Source: Serinibacter arcticus (GTDB taxonomy: Bacteria > Actinomycetota > Actinomycetes > Actinomycetales > Beutenbergiaceae). Taken from it: a stretch of 64,000 nt of DNA. Location: assembly GCF_003121705.1 (NCBI RefSeq), contig NZ_PYHR01000002.1, forward strand, positions 2,356,001 to 2,420,000, read 5' to 3'. Numbering within the stretch: position 1 is the first letter of the stretch; every line of letters begins with the position of its first letter. Below are positions 8,748 to 18,273 of this stretch, piece after piece. The translations under genes were made by a program, and so were the position numbers. The notes beneath the pieces are model-generated. The model worked only from the letters and a program-made list of their open reading frames with translations. It was not told the DNA's origin and made no database searches.

Positions 8748-9215
8748 TCAGCCGTCGACGACGACGAGCGGCCCCTCCTCCGTCGTCGGCACCTCGAAGC
8801 CCGCGACGAACCGGCGGAGCGTCGCCTCGCTGAGGACGACGTCGTCGGGACCGGCGCCCGTCCGGGCGGCGACCCGGGCGAGCAGGGTCTCGATCGGGAC
8901 GCGCAGGTAGACCGTCGTCGGCACGACACCGAGCGGGGCGAGCAGCTCCCGGTAGGACAGCCGCAGCGCACGCTGCCAGAACGAGGTGTCGACGACGACG
9001 TCGCGGCCCGCCTCGACCAGCTCCACCAGCCGGGCGCGCACCGCCTCGTGCACCTGCGCGACGGCGCCGTCGGGCAGGGGGTAGCCGTGGAACCCCCGCC
9101 GGGCCGCCTCCTCGTCCCAGCCCAGGCGGACGTAGCCGTCGGCCTCGAGCGCGCGGGACGCCGTCGACTTGCCCGACCCCGCGGGGCCGCACATGAGGAT
9201 GACGCGCGGTCTCAC
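8748..9215 (-). CDS. P-loop ATPase, zeta-toxin/kinase-like
   Basis: 155-residue P-loop protein: MCGPAGSGKST (residues 8-18) is a Walker A, VVVDTSFW near 72 a Walker B-like strand, and a lid-like Arg region (LLARVAARTGAG) follows. This is typical of small AAA/kinase proteins such as gluconate-kinase- or zeta-like enzymes that phosphorylate a small molecule. Start GTG 9215 overlaps the upstream PNPOx stop as GTGA, so the two are probably translationally coupled. The substrate is unknown. Confidence 0.75.
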   Translation of the reverse strand: MRPRVILMCGPAGSGKSTASRALEADGYVRLGWDEEAARRGFHGYPLPDGAVAQVHEAVRARLVELVEAGRDVVVDTSFWQRALRLSYRELLAPLGVVPTTVYLRVPIETLLARVAARTGAGPDDVVLSEATLRRFVAGFEVPTTEEGPLVVVDG

Positions 9216-9652
9216 CACGCGAGCAGGTGCTCCGGCGTGAACGTGAGGACGGTGGAGAACTTCTCCACGATGTCCTCGATCGGCATGCCGTAGGCCTCGA
9301 TGGCCTCGGCGTACTTGGCCGAGTACGCCTCGCGGTGGTCCTCGAGCCACGAGAGCGTGCCGCGGTCGAGGACCTCGGCGCTCCCGCGCAGGACGACGAC
9401 GTCGTCGCCGAACGGCCCGCCGGCCTGCAGATGGACGAGCACGGGCGAGCCGCGGCGGACGTGGGCCACCTTGTGCGAGCCTGGCTCGCTGAGGATCGAG
9501 AGGCGGCCGTCGTGCCAGAAGAACCAGACGGGCACCGCGCGGGGAGAGCCGTCCTCCGCCGTCGTGACGATCCACGCGATCAGGTCGCGCTCCAGCATTC
9601 CCAGCGCCTTGGCATGGGCGTCGTTCTCGGGGTCGAACGTGAACGCGGTCAT
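9212..9652 (-). CDS. Pyridoxamine 5'-phosphate oxidase-fold F420/FMN protein
   Basis: 146-residue split-barrel flavin or F420 binding protein of the PNPOx-like class. Typical features are [21 protein letters not shown] (about residues 25-45) and VLVHLQAGG / [12 protein letters not shown]. Start ATG 9652 has GGGAG 5 nt upstream; the longer open frame to 9766 has none. It heads a two-gene unit with the P-loop protein. The family covers F420-dependent reductases, so an oxidoreductase role is probable but the substrate is not known. Confidence 0.8.
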   Translation of the reverse strand: MTAFTFDPENDAHAKALGMLERDLIAWIVTTAEDGSPRAVPVWFFWHDGRLSILSEPGSHKVAHVRRGSPVLVHLQAGGPFGDDVVVLRGSAEVLDRGTLSWLEDHREAYSAKYAEAIEAYGMPIEDIVEKFSTVLTFTPEHLLAW

Positions 9653-9723
9653 GGCTGCTCCCTCGTCGGTACCGGTGCGGCGACCGTACTCCCGCCCACC
9701 GACAGCTGTGGTGGGGTGGGCGC

Positions 9724-10062
9724 ATGACGCTGCTCCGCTCCCTCGCCCTGTTCGGTGCCGCCGCACTCCTCGAGATCGGGGGCGCCTGGCTGGTGTGGCA
9801 GGGCGTGCGCGAGCATCGCGGCTGGGCGTGGATCGGCGCGGGGGTGATCGCGCTCGGTCTGTACGGCCTGGTCGCGACCCTCCAGCCGGACGCGAACTTC
9901 GGCCGCATCCTCGCGGCCTACGGCGGCGTGTTCGTCGCCGGCTCGCTCGCGTGGGGGATGGTCGTCGACGGGTTCCGGCCCGACCGCTGGGACGTGACGG
10001 GCGCGCTGCTGTGCCTGGTCGGCGTCGCCGTCATCATGTACGCCCCGCGGCCGGACGCCTGA
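9724..10062 (+). CDS. YnfA family membrane protein (UPF0060)
   Basis: 112-residue inner-membrane protein with four hydrophobic helices, matching YnfA/UPF0060, a small-multidrug-resistance-like family. Diagnostic stretches are [29 protein letters not shown] and [20 protein letters not shown]. The length is normal. It is divergent from the PNPOx gene, with 71 bp between start codons. The export function in this family is weakly established. Confidence 0.9.
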   Translation: MTLLRSLALFGAAALLEIGGAWLVWQGVREHRGWAWIGAGVIALGLYGLVATLQPDANFGRILAAYGGVFVAGSLAWGMVVDGFRPDRWDVTGALLCLVGVAVIMYAPRPDA

Positions 10063-10072
10063 GCCCGACCGG

Positions 10073-10840
10073 TCAGCGGGTGACCGGAGCGGGCCGGCCG
10101 AGGGCCGTCCACTGCTCGTAGGTGAGACGGAACCCGTCACCGGTGATGGGACTGTCCAGGTAGAGGGTGGCGGAGCCGGGCTTCTTCCAGACGACCTCGC
10201 CGATCACGTGCGTGACGGTCTTCGGCGTGGGCGAGCCGTAGCCGAGCCACTCGGGGTACAGGAGGCGGTAGCCCTCGCCCGTCGTCGTGTCGGTCAGGTG
10301 ACCGATCGCCGACGACCAGGGGTACCTGTAGAAGCCGGTCGTGGCCCAGACCTCGGGCGCAGGCGAGCCGGCGTCGCGCCACTCCCCGGGCGTGAGCTTG
10401 TGCCACGGCGTCGAGTAGAGGTCACCGACGAAGATCTCGTCGGACGAGGCGACCTTGACGAAGGTGGAGTAGGCCCGCCACCCCGCCGCGCGGGGTGTCG
10501 GGTACCCGGCCTTGGCCCACCGCTGCCCGTCGAGGTAGACCCACACCCAGTCCTCGCGCTCGGGACCGTAGTAGTGCACGGCGTAGACATCGGAGTCCCA
10601 CGGGTACTTCACGTACTCGACCGGGGCCGGGAGGGGCGCGGGGAAGCCTGCCGCGGCCCACTCCTCGAAGCTGGCGACCAACGTGTTCGGAGCCTCGGCC
10701 GCGTGGTCGTGCCGGTACAGGACGTCGTCGTAGGTCGTGGAGTAGTACCCGGACTCGAGCGCCTGCGACGGAGCGACGACGAGGGTGCCGGCGAGGGCGA
10801 GACCGAGGGTGGCACCGAGAAGGCGGGACGTGCGGGACAT
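10073..10840 (-). CDS. Secreted protein with five W-x3-G-x-P-x-P repeats
   Basis: 255-residue exported protein of no family I recognise. It has a Sec signal peptide (MSRTSRLLGATLGLALAG..., cleavage probably after SQA near 28). The mature part carries five copies of a short motif, EWAAAGFPAP, RWAKAGYPTP, EWRDAGSPAP, EWLGYGSPTP and QWTALGRPAP, spaced roughly 35-55 residues apart with aromatic-rich beta-like segments (YVKYPWDSDVYAVHYYG) between them. This suggests a repeated beta module for cell-wall or ligand binding (inference). GGAG lies 5 nt before ATG 10840. The upstream region is AT-richer and carries an inverted repeat. Confidence 0.75.
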   Translation of the reverse strand: MSRTSRLLGATLGLALAGTLVVAPSQALESGYYSTTYDDVLYRHDHAAEAPNTLVASFEEWAAAGFPAPLPAPVEYVKYPWDSDVYAVHYYGPEREDWVWVYLDGQRWAKAGYPTPRAAGWRAYSTFVKVASSDEIFVGDLYSTPWHKLTPGEWRDAGSPAPEVWATTGFYRYPWSSAIGHLTDTTTGEGYRLLYPEWLGYGSPTPKTVTHVIGEVVWKKPGSATLYLDSPITGDGFRLTYEQWTALGRPAPVTR

Positions 10841-11022
10841 GACAGCTCCGAGATCTGTGAGAGGGGTGGACTCCATCGCGCCGGCCCACCCGATCAGCAC
10901 TCTCGTCGGGGCCGACCGACACCTCCACCTTCCGCGCCGCGGGGGAATTCCGCAATACCGGCGCGATATCGATCTGATCACGAGGAAGGAATTGACGAAC
11001 CGCTCGACAACAATGCCCGGAT

Positions 11023-11063
11023 AAAACGTTACGGGATATTTATCGAAAGTGACCCAACGTTTT
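11023..11063. promoter_or_regulatory. Imperfect inverted repeat, possible operator
   Basis: AAAACGTT (11023-11030) and AACGTTTT (11056-11063) form arms extended by GGG/CCC. It sits in an AT-richer gap between the secreted repeat protein and the DUF2255 gene and could bind a regulator; which gene it serves is unclear. Confidence 0.4.
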
Positions 11064-11112
11064 CGGATGTTCTCGTCGCATCCACCGAAAGTCCGCTCCG
11101 CGCCGCCCGACG

Positions 11113-11502
11113 TCAGCCCCGCGGATGCACGCGCAGCGTCGCCGTCGCGGCCGTCGGGCCGACGACGGAGCCGACGATCCGCGCCCCGTAGCGGTCGTAC
11201 TTGGCGTGGTAGGCGGCGTCGACCGCCGCGTGCCACGCGACGTGGGCACCGCCGTCGTCCACCAGCTCGAACGCGACGTCCCGCGTCACCCCGCCCACGG
11301 ACACCCGACCGACGCCGGAGGTCACCGCACGACGGAACCAGCCGTTCCCGGGACCGGACGCCGACCGGATCACGACGTCGTCGCCCGCGCGGACGACCCA
11401 GATCGTGACGGCCGGCCGCAACGACCCGTCCGAGCGCCGCGAGGACACCTCCAGCTCGTCGGAGCGCGCGGCGACCTCCAGCTCACGTTCCGTCCAGCTC
11501 AT
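11113..11502 (-). CDS. DUF2255 family protein
   Basis: 129-residue protein matching DUF2255 (WTERELEVAARSDELEVSSR, then the conserved VWVVR-type strand and a C-terminal AYHAKYDRYG segment). The family is uncharacterised and resembles a split-barrel nitroreductase-like fold. ATG 11502 overlaps the cupin stop as ATGA, so the two form an operon. Confidence 0.8.
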   Translation of the reverse strand: MSWTERELEVAARSDELEVSSRRSDGSLRPAVTIWVVRAGDDVVIRSASGPGNGWFRRAVTSGVGRVSVGGVTRDVAFELVDDGGAHVAWHAAVDAAYHAKYDRYGARIVGSVVGPTAATATLRVHPRG

Positions 11503-11933
11503 CGCTTCTCGCCCGTCCCGTCCCGCGCGCCGTCGTAGGCCTCGTCCGTCACGGCCTCGGCCCAGGCCGTCTCCGACCCGTCCCGCGCGTCGGTCGTCTC
11601 CCACATCGCCAGGTGCTCCATGAACGCCTCGGCGCCGGCGCCGTGCCAGTGCTCCTCGCCCGGCGGGCACCAGACGGTCTCACCGGGGCGGACCTCCAGC
11701 ACGACGCCGTCGCGCGTCCCCACCCGTGCCACGCCCTGCGTGACGTGGAGCGACTGACCGACCGCGTGGGAGTGCCAGAAGGTGCGAGCGCCGGGGGCGA
11801 ACCGCACGGTGTTGACCCGCAGCCGGGACGGCGCCGGGGGCGCGGCGACGACGTCGAACCACACGTCGCCGGTGAACCACGCCCCGGGAGCACGGGTGGT
11901 GGGCGGGGGGTCGATGCGCTCGGTGGCTCTCAT
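11499..11933 (-). CDS. Cupin-domain protein
   Basis: 144-residue single-domain cupin. Cupin motif 1 is FWHSHAVGQSLHVTQG (near residues 44-59) and motif 2 is PGETVWCPPGEEHWHGAGAE (near 80-99), which together supply the His/Glu metal ligands. Relatives include mandelonitrile-lyase-like and quercetinase-like cupins that commonly neighbour aldo/keto reductases. ATG 11933 is divergent from the XRE regulator, 103 bp away, so the regulator may control both sides. Confidence 0.85.
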   Translation of the reverse strand: MRATERIDPPPTTRAPGAWFTGDVWFDVVAAPPAPSRLRVNTVRFAPGARTFWHSHAVGQSLHVTQGVARVGTRDGVVLEVRPGETVWCPPGEEHWHGAGAEAFMEHLAMWETTDARDGSETAWAEAVTDEAYDGARDGTGEKR

Positions 11934-12023
11934 GGCTGCCAGCCAACCCCGTCCCCAGCCGTCGCGGGAGTCACTGGCGTCACAGGTACTGCCAGGGCCT
12001 GTCTCGCGGCCCGACGACGGTCG

Positions 12024-13961
<1,938 letters not shown>

Positions 13962-13973
13962 CCCGCGCGCCGC

Positions 13974-14381
13974 TCAGCCCCGCGGCCCGAAGTGGTCGTC
14001 CCACGTCCCGACGGCGACGATCCCCTCGGCCGCGGCGGCGAGCGCGGGGTCGGCGGTGACCAGCAGGTCGGACTGCAGCTGCGCGACGGCGAGGTACTCC
14101 GCCAGGGCGGTGTCGTCCCGGTCGAGCTGCGCCGCGATCCGCCACGCCACCGCGCGGGAGACCCGGTCGCCGAGCAGCCGGATCTTCAGCCCGGCGAGGC
14201 CCTCGAGCAGGCGGCGTCCCTCGGCGTCCGCCAGCTCGCCCGCCCGCACCGCGCGGTAGAGCTCCTGCAGCGCGTGGGAGCGCAGCACCGCCGGCCCGAC
14301 GAGGTGCTGCTCGGGTCTGATGCGCACGCCCTCGCGGACGAGCCGCAGCGCGACGTCGGCGTCGATCGCGATCCGGGTCAT
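13974..14381 (-). CDS. PIN-domain protein (VapC-like), no antitoxin seen
   Basis: 135-residue PIN domain. Acidic positions fit a VapC-type ribonuclease: Asp in MTRIAIDADVALRL, Glu in HALQELYRAV, and Asp in DTALAEYLAVAQLQSDLLVTADPAL with its TxD end. In a VapBC system a short antitoxin gene would precede it, but the upstream 89 bp to the divergent gene at 14471 holds none. It may be a solitary PIN nuclease or an orphan toxin. Confidence 0.75.
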   Translation of the reverse strand: MTRIAIDADVALRLVREGVRIRPEQHLVGPAVLRSHALQELYRAVRAGELADAEGRRLLEGLAGLKIRLLGDRVSRAVAWRIAAQLDRDDTALAEYLAVAQLQSDLLVTADPALAAAAEGIVAVGTWDDHFGPRG

Positions 14382-14470
14382 CCGGAGAAGGTACTCCGCC
14401 TCCCTCGCCGCGGCGGTGCCGACCTGCGTACCGTCGGGAGGTCCGACGTCCCCGACGCAAGGAGCCCCTC

Positions 14471-14980
14471 GTGCGCAGCACCGACGTCCTGGCCGATGCC
14501 TTCGGCCGGATCCCCGACCTGATCCACCACGCGCTCGACGGCGCGGACCACGCCACGCTCACGCGCCGCCTCGACCCCGCGACCAACACGCTCGCGTGGC
14601 TGGCCTGGCACACCGGCCGCGAGCAGGACGCGCAGATCGCGGCGCTGGCCGGCACCCCCGAGGTCTGGGTCAGCGACGGCTGGGCGCGCCGCGCCGCCCT
14701 CGACCTGCCGGACGACGACATGGGCTACGGCCACGACGCCGCCCACGTCGAGCGCGTGGACGCCCCCGCCGACGTGCTGCTCGGCTACGCGACGGCGGTC
14801 GAGCAGGCGGCCCGGACCTACCTCGCGGGGCTGGCGGACGACGATCTCGACGTCGTCGTCGACGAGGACTGGGATCCGCCGGTCACGCTCGGCGCGCGGC
14901 TGGTGAGCGTGGTCGGCGACGCGCTCGAGCACGCGGGGCAGGCGGCGTTCCTGCGCGGGGTGCTGGACCGCGCACGCTGA
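14471..14980 (+). CDS. Mycothiol transferase-like DUF664 protein
   Basis: 169-residue DinB-fold protein of the actinobacterial DUF664 / mycothiol-dependent maleylpyruvate isomerase-like group. The motif TNTLAWLAWHTGREQDAQIA (residues about 35-54) supplies a metal His, and the C-terminal DALEHAGQAAFLRGVL another. Start GTG 14471 has AAGGAG 7 nt upstream. It is convergent with the lipoprotein gene at 14988, 7 bp away. Thiol transfer is inferred from the family. Confidence 0.82.
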   Translation: MRSTDVLADAFGRIPDLIHHALDGADHATLTRRLDPATNTLAWLAWHTGREQDAQIAALAGTPEVWVSDGWARRAALDLPDDDMGYGHDAAHVERVDAPADVLLGYATAVEQAARTYLAGLADDDLDVVVDEDWDPPVTLGARLVSVVGDALEHAGQAAFLRGVLDRAR

Positions 14981-14987
14981 CGAGGGG

Positions 14988-15467
14988 CTAGGCGACCTCG
15001 TCGACGAGAACCGCGTAGTACGTCGTCGAGCGCTCGGAGGTCCAGCCACCGAAGGCGAGCCCGACCACGTCGGTCCGCCCGCGCGCCAGCTCGTGCGACT
15101 CGCCGTCGCAGGTCACGGCCGACTCGCTGGAGTGCTCCCCGGCCGAGCGGCTGACCGACAGGTAGACAGTGATCTGACCGCCACCGAAGCAGCGGCCGTT
15201 CACGCTCGCGACGGCGATCGGTTCGTCGAACGCCTGCGTCACCTGCGGGCCGATGACCCCGATGTCCGACCCCGCCTCGGCGCTCGCGGGGACCCCGGTG
15301 AGGCCGCCGCCGACGAAGCCGTCCGCGTCCTCGACCTCGGCGAACCAGGCGGCCGCCTCCTCGAGGTCGGCGTTCGTGCCGCAGCCGGCGAGGCCGACGG
15401 CGAGGGCAGCGGCGAGTCCCGCGGCCACCGTGAGGCGGCGGGGTCCAGGGGCAGCGCTGCCGATCAT
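14988..15467 (-). CDS. Putative lipoprotein
   Basis: 159-residue exported protein with a lipoprotein signal: a basic start (PRRLT), a hydrophobic core and lipobox LAGC near residues 26-29. The mature region has three further Cys (NGRCFGGG, VTCDGE) and no recognised domain. ATG 15467 is 7 nt after a TAGGCT -10, so the mRNA is leaderless. It shares a 50-bp divergent promoter region with the next exported protein. Confidence 0.75.
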   Translation of the reverse strand: MIGSAAPGPRRLTVAAGLAAALAVGLAGCGTNADLEEAAAWFAEVEDADGFVGGGLTGVPASAEAGSDIGVIGPQVTQAFDEPIAVASVNGRCFGGGQITVYLSVSRSAGEHSSESAVTCDGESHELARGRTDVVGLAFGGWTSERSTTYYAVLVDEVA

Positions 15468-15474
15468 GTCGGGG

Positions 15475-15511
15475 AGCCTACGCGGCGCCGTTCCCCCGAC
15501 CGCCCTAGAGT
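15475..15511. promoter_or_regulatory. Back-to-back leaderless promoters
   Basis: Minus-strand -10 TAGGCT (15475-15480) is 7 nt before ATG 15467; plus-strand -10 TAGAGT (15506-15511) is 6 nt before ATG 15518. The two -35 regions must overlap the opposing promoter, so the two exported proteins may compete for transcription. Confidence 0.55.
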
Positions 15512-15517
15512 TTCCGC

Positions 15518-16492
15518 ATGACCCAGGCGCAGGCCCGGACAGCGGTGCGGCGACGGCCGTGCACGACCGCGGCCCTGACGACGCTCGCGGCGTTGCTGTT
15601 CGGCAACGCGGCGGCGTGCGCGCCGGCTCCGAGGGACCCGCCCGCAGCACCCTCGGCGGCCACCGAGACCGCCGCGGACCCGGCGGCGACCGTCCTCGCC
15701 GACGCCCTCGTCGTCGAGATCGAGCAGGCCCGCCTCGACTGGGGCCGCCGGGTCGTCTCGCTCGTGATCTCGGTGCCGGACGACGCCCCCGGCGACGCCC
15801 CCGACACCGAGCTCGAGGTCGTCGCGGCGAACCTCGACTCCCCCGCCTGGGACGGGAACCGTTCCGAGGACCCCGACCGCACCGTCACCGTGGCCGCCGG
15901 TCGGACGCGCTCGATGTTCGTCGCGCTCGGCGACCCGCAGTGCGCCCCCGCGCCGGACGGTACGCCCGAGGCCCTCGCCGTCCTCACGGTCCGCACGCCC
16001 GACGGCGAGGAGCTCACGCGCGAGGTCGCCGTCACCGACCCGTACGGTCACCTCGCGCGGGCGTGGGGCGAGGACTGCGCCCGGGCCGGCGCCGAGGAGG
16101 TGGCGAGTCTCGCCATCGGCGAGGAGGTGGTGGCCGGCGAGCACGACGGCGTCACCACCGGCACGATCACGGTCACCGTCACCCCGGAGGCGACCACCGA
16201 CGTCGTGCTCACGGGGATCACCGGCACCCAGCTGCTCGCGCCGCTCGGGGGCGCCGCCGCCTGGACCGATCCGTCGCTCGGCTCGGCCGCGCGGACCGGC
16301 TCGGAGGTGCCGCTGACCTTCACGGCCGTGCGGTGCGACCGGCACGCGATCGCCGAGGACAAGCGCGGCACCTACCTCGGCATCACGACGACGCGCGACG
16401 GCGTGGCGCAGCCGGTCTTCCACGTCCAGCTGCCGGAGCGGACGCGGGCGAACCTCATGGAGTGGTTCGCCCAGGCGTGCGCCTGGGAGTGA
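15518..16492 (+). CDS. Exported protein, probable lipoprotein
   Basis: 324-residue exported protein of unknown function. The N-terminus has Arg residues, a hydrophobic stretch (AALTTLAALLFGNAAA) and Cys 34, a plausible but non-ideal lipobox (AAAC). A Pro/Ala-rich linker is followed by two beta-rich halves with acidic DDAPGDAPDTE and a TGTITVTVTPEA strand; four later Cys could pair. Start ATG 15518 is leaderless. Confidence 0.7.
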   Translation: MTQAQARTAVRRRPCTTAALTTLAALLFGNAAACAPAPRDPPAAPSAATETAADPAATVLADALVVEIEQARLDWGRRVVSLVISVPDDAPGDAPDTELEVVAANLDSPAWDGNRSEDPDRTVTVAAGRTRSMFVALGDPQCAPAPDGTPEALAVLTVRTPDGEELTREVAVTDPYGHLARAWGEDCARAGAEEVASLAIGEEVVAGEHDGVTTGTITVTVTPEATTDVVLTGITGTQLLAPLGGAAAWTDPSLGSAARTGSEVPLTFTAVRCDRHAIAEDKRGTYLGITTTRDGVAQPVFHVQLPERTRANLMEWFAQACAWE

Positions 16493-16576
16493 GGCGGGCG
16501 TTCGGGGGCTGCCGGGCCCGGCGCTCCAGCGGGCCGTCGACGTTGCGGGCGGGCAGCGGGACGCGGCACGCCCGGC

Positions 16577-17446
16577 TCACGTCGTCGTGATCTCCCCCGA
16601 GATCGCGACGACGCTCGCGCCGCCGATCCACACCCCGCCGGCGTCGCGCGTGACGCGCACCCGGCCGCGGCGGCCGACCCGCGTGCCCTGCGCCGCCGTG
16701 TACGGCGCCTCGAGCCGGCCCGTCTCGAGGAGCCACTGCGCCACGGACGCGTTGAGGCTGCCGGTGACCGGATCCTCGATCAGCGGGCCGAGTCCGTCGG
16801 TGAAGAACGCGCGCACCTCGATCGCGGCGTCCGACCCGGCGGCGTCGCCGTCGGCCGCCCCGGCGCCGTGCGCCCCGACCACGCCGATCGCCCACCCGCC
16901 GGGCCGCCGAGCGCCGTCGGGCTCGAGCGCCAGCACGGCCGCGGCGTCCCGCAGCAGCACCCCGACCCAGCCCGGGCCGTTGTCGATCCACCGGGCCTCC
17001 ACGACCTCGTCGACCGCGACCCCGAGGACGGCGGCGACGTCGACCAGGTGCTCCGGCGAGACGGGTCCCGAGCGCAGCAGCGGCGGGGCCGCGAACGCGA
17101 GGTGGTCACCGCCGTCGCGCACCGTCACGAGCCCGATGCCGCACTCCTGCACGATCCTCCCGGACTCGTGCGGCACGCCGCCGGCCTCCAGCCAGGCGCG
17201 CGCCGTCCCGAGCGTGGGGTGACCGGCGAACGGCAGCTCGGTGGTGAGGCTGAAGATCCGCACGCGGTAGTCCGCGCCCTCGGTCGTCGGTGGCAGCACG
17301 AACGTGCACTCCGACAGGTTCGTCCAGGCCGAGATCCGCTGCATCTCCTCGGTCGTGAGGCCGTCGGCGTCCAGGACCACCGCGAGCGGGTTGCCGGTGA
17401 ACGGCCCCGAGCCGAAGACGTCGACCTGCCGGAACGGGCGGCTCAC
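16577..17446 (-). CDS. PhzF family isomerase-like protein
   Basis: 289-residue PhzF-fold protein (two diaminopimelate-epimerase-like halves). QVDVFGSGPFTGNPLAVV opens the family signature, the catalytic Glu is E46 in NLSECTFVL, and PFAGHPTLGTA and DPVTGSLNASVAQWL are conserved. Start GTG 17446 overlaps the hydrolase stop as GTGA. It is the last of a three-gene operon (FAD oxidase, hydrolase, PhzF). The substrate is unknown; phenazine synthesis is not implied because no other phz genes are present. Confidence 0.88.
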   Translation of the reverse strand: MSRPFRQVDVFGSGPFTGNPLAVVLDADGLTTEEMQRISAWTNLSECTFVLPPTTEGADYRVRIFSLTTELPFAGHPTLGTARAWLEAGGVPHESGRIVQECGIGLVTVRDGGDHLAFAAPPLLRSGPVSPEHLVDVAAVLGVAVDEVVEARWIDNGPGWVGVLLRDAAAVLALEPDGARRPGGWAIGVVGAHGAGAADGDAAGSDAAIEVRAFFTDGLGPLIEDPVTGSLNASVAQWLLETGRLEAPYTAAQGTRVGRRGRVRVTRDAGGVWIGGASVVAISGEITTT

Positions 17447-18273
17447 ACCAGCCCCCGGGTGAAGAGCCAGCCGAGCACGCGGCGGTTGAACTCGCGGTGC
17501 TGCTCGATGTTCACGGCGTGACCGTCGCGCTCGATCACGGTCGAGTGACCGCGCGGGGCGAGCGCCGCCGTCGCCGCCGCGTGGGTGGCCGGCCAGAACT
17601 CGCTCTCGGCGCCCGCGACCACGAGCACCGGGACGTCGCACGAGGCGACCGCGGGGCGCCAGTCGCGTCCGGCGTGGTCGTTCAGGAGCTCGAGCTCGGC
17701 GGGGGAGATGCCGAACCCGCCGCCCCCTCCCATCGCGCGCACGAGCCGCAGCAGGCGCACGCCCCGCCTCCACATCGGCGTGCCGACCCCGGTCTGCGGG
17801 ATCCTCTCGGCGAAGTACGTGTCGCGGTTGCTCTCGTCGTAGCCGTAGAAGCCGTGCGGCCACTCGGACGTGTTGAGCATCTGCGGGGTCTGGTCGGCGG
17901 AGACGACGGCGGCGATCCGGTCCGTGCCCTCCTGCGCGATCCGCGCCCAGATCGTGCTCGCGCCCATCGAGCCGCCGATCACGACGGCGTCGCGCAGGTC
18001 GAGCTGGTCCAGCACCGCGCCGACGTCGCGGCCGCGGAGGTCCATCGTCACGCCCGGTTGCAGGGGTTCGGTCGTGCCGTGGCCGCGCAGGTCGACGGCG
18101 ACGACGCGGTAGCCGGCCTCGGCGAACACCGGGACCTGGAACACCCAGCTCCTCGCCGCCGCCTTGAACCCGGCGACCAGCACCACCGGGCGCCCCTCGG
18201 GCGGCCCGGTGAGCGTGACGTCGAGGCGCACGCCGTCGTCGGTCGTGACGGTGGTCCGCTCGCTGGCGGTCAT
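17443..18273 (-). CDS. Alpha/beta hydrolase
   Basis: 276-residue alpha/beta hydrolase. The nucleophile elbow is IGGSMGAS (Ser near residue 103), the oxyanion strand is VVLVAGFKAAARSW, LRGHGTTEP is present, and the catalytic His is in RDGHAVN near 257. Start ATG 18273 has GGAG 5 nt upstream and overlaps the FAD-oxidase stop as ATGA. Substrate unknown. Confidence 0.88.
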   Translation of the reverse strand: MTASERTTVTTDDGVRLDVTLTGPPEGRPVVLVAGFKAAARSWVFQVPVFAEAGYRVVAVDLRGHGTTEPLQPGVTMDLRGRDVGAVLDQLDLRDAVVIGGSMGASTIWARIAQEGTDRIAAVVSADQTPQMLNTSEWPHGFYGYDESNRDTYFAERIPQTGVGTPMWRRGVRLLRLVRAMGGGGGFGISPAELELLNDHAGRDWRPAVASCDVPVLVVAGAESEFWPATHAAATAALAPRGHSTVIERDGHAVNIEQHREFNRRVLGWLFTRGLV

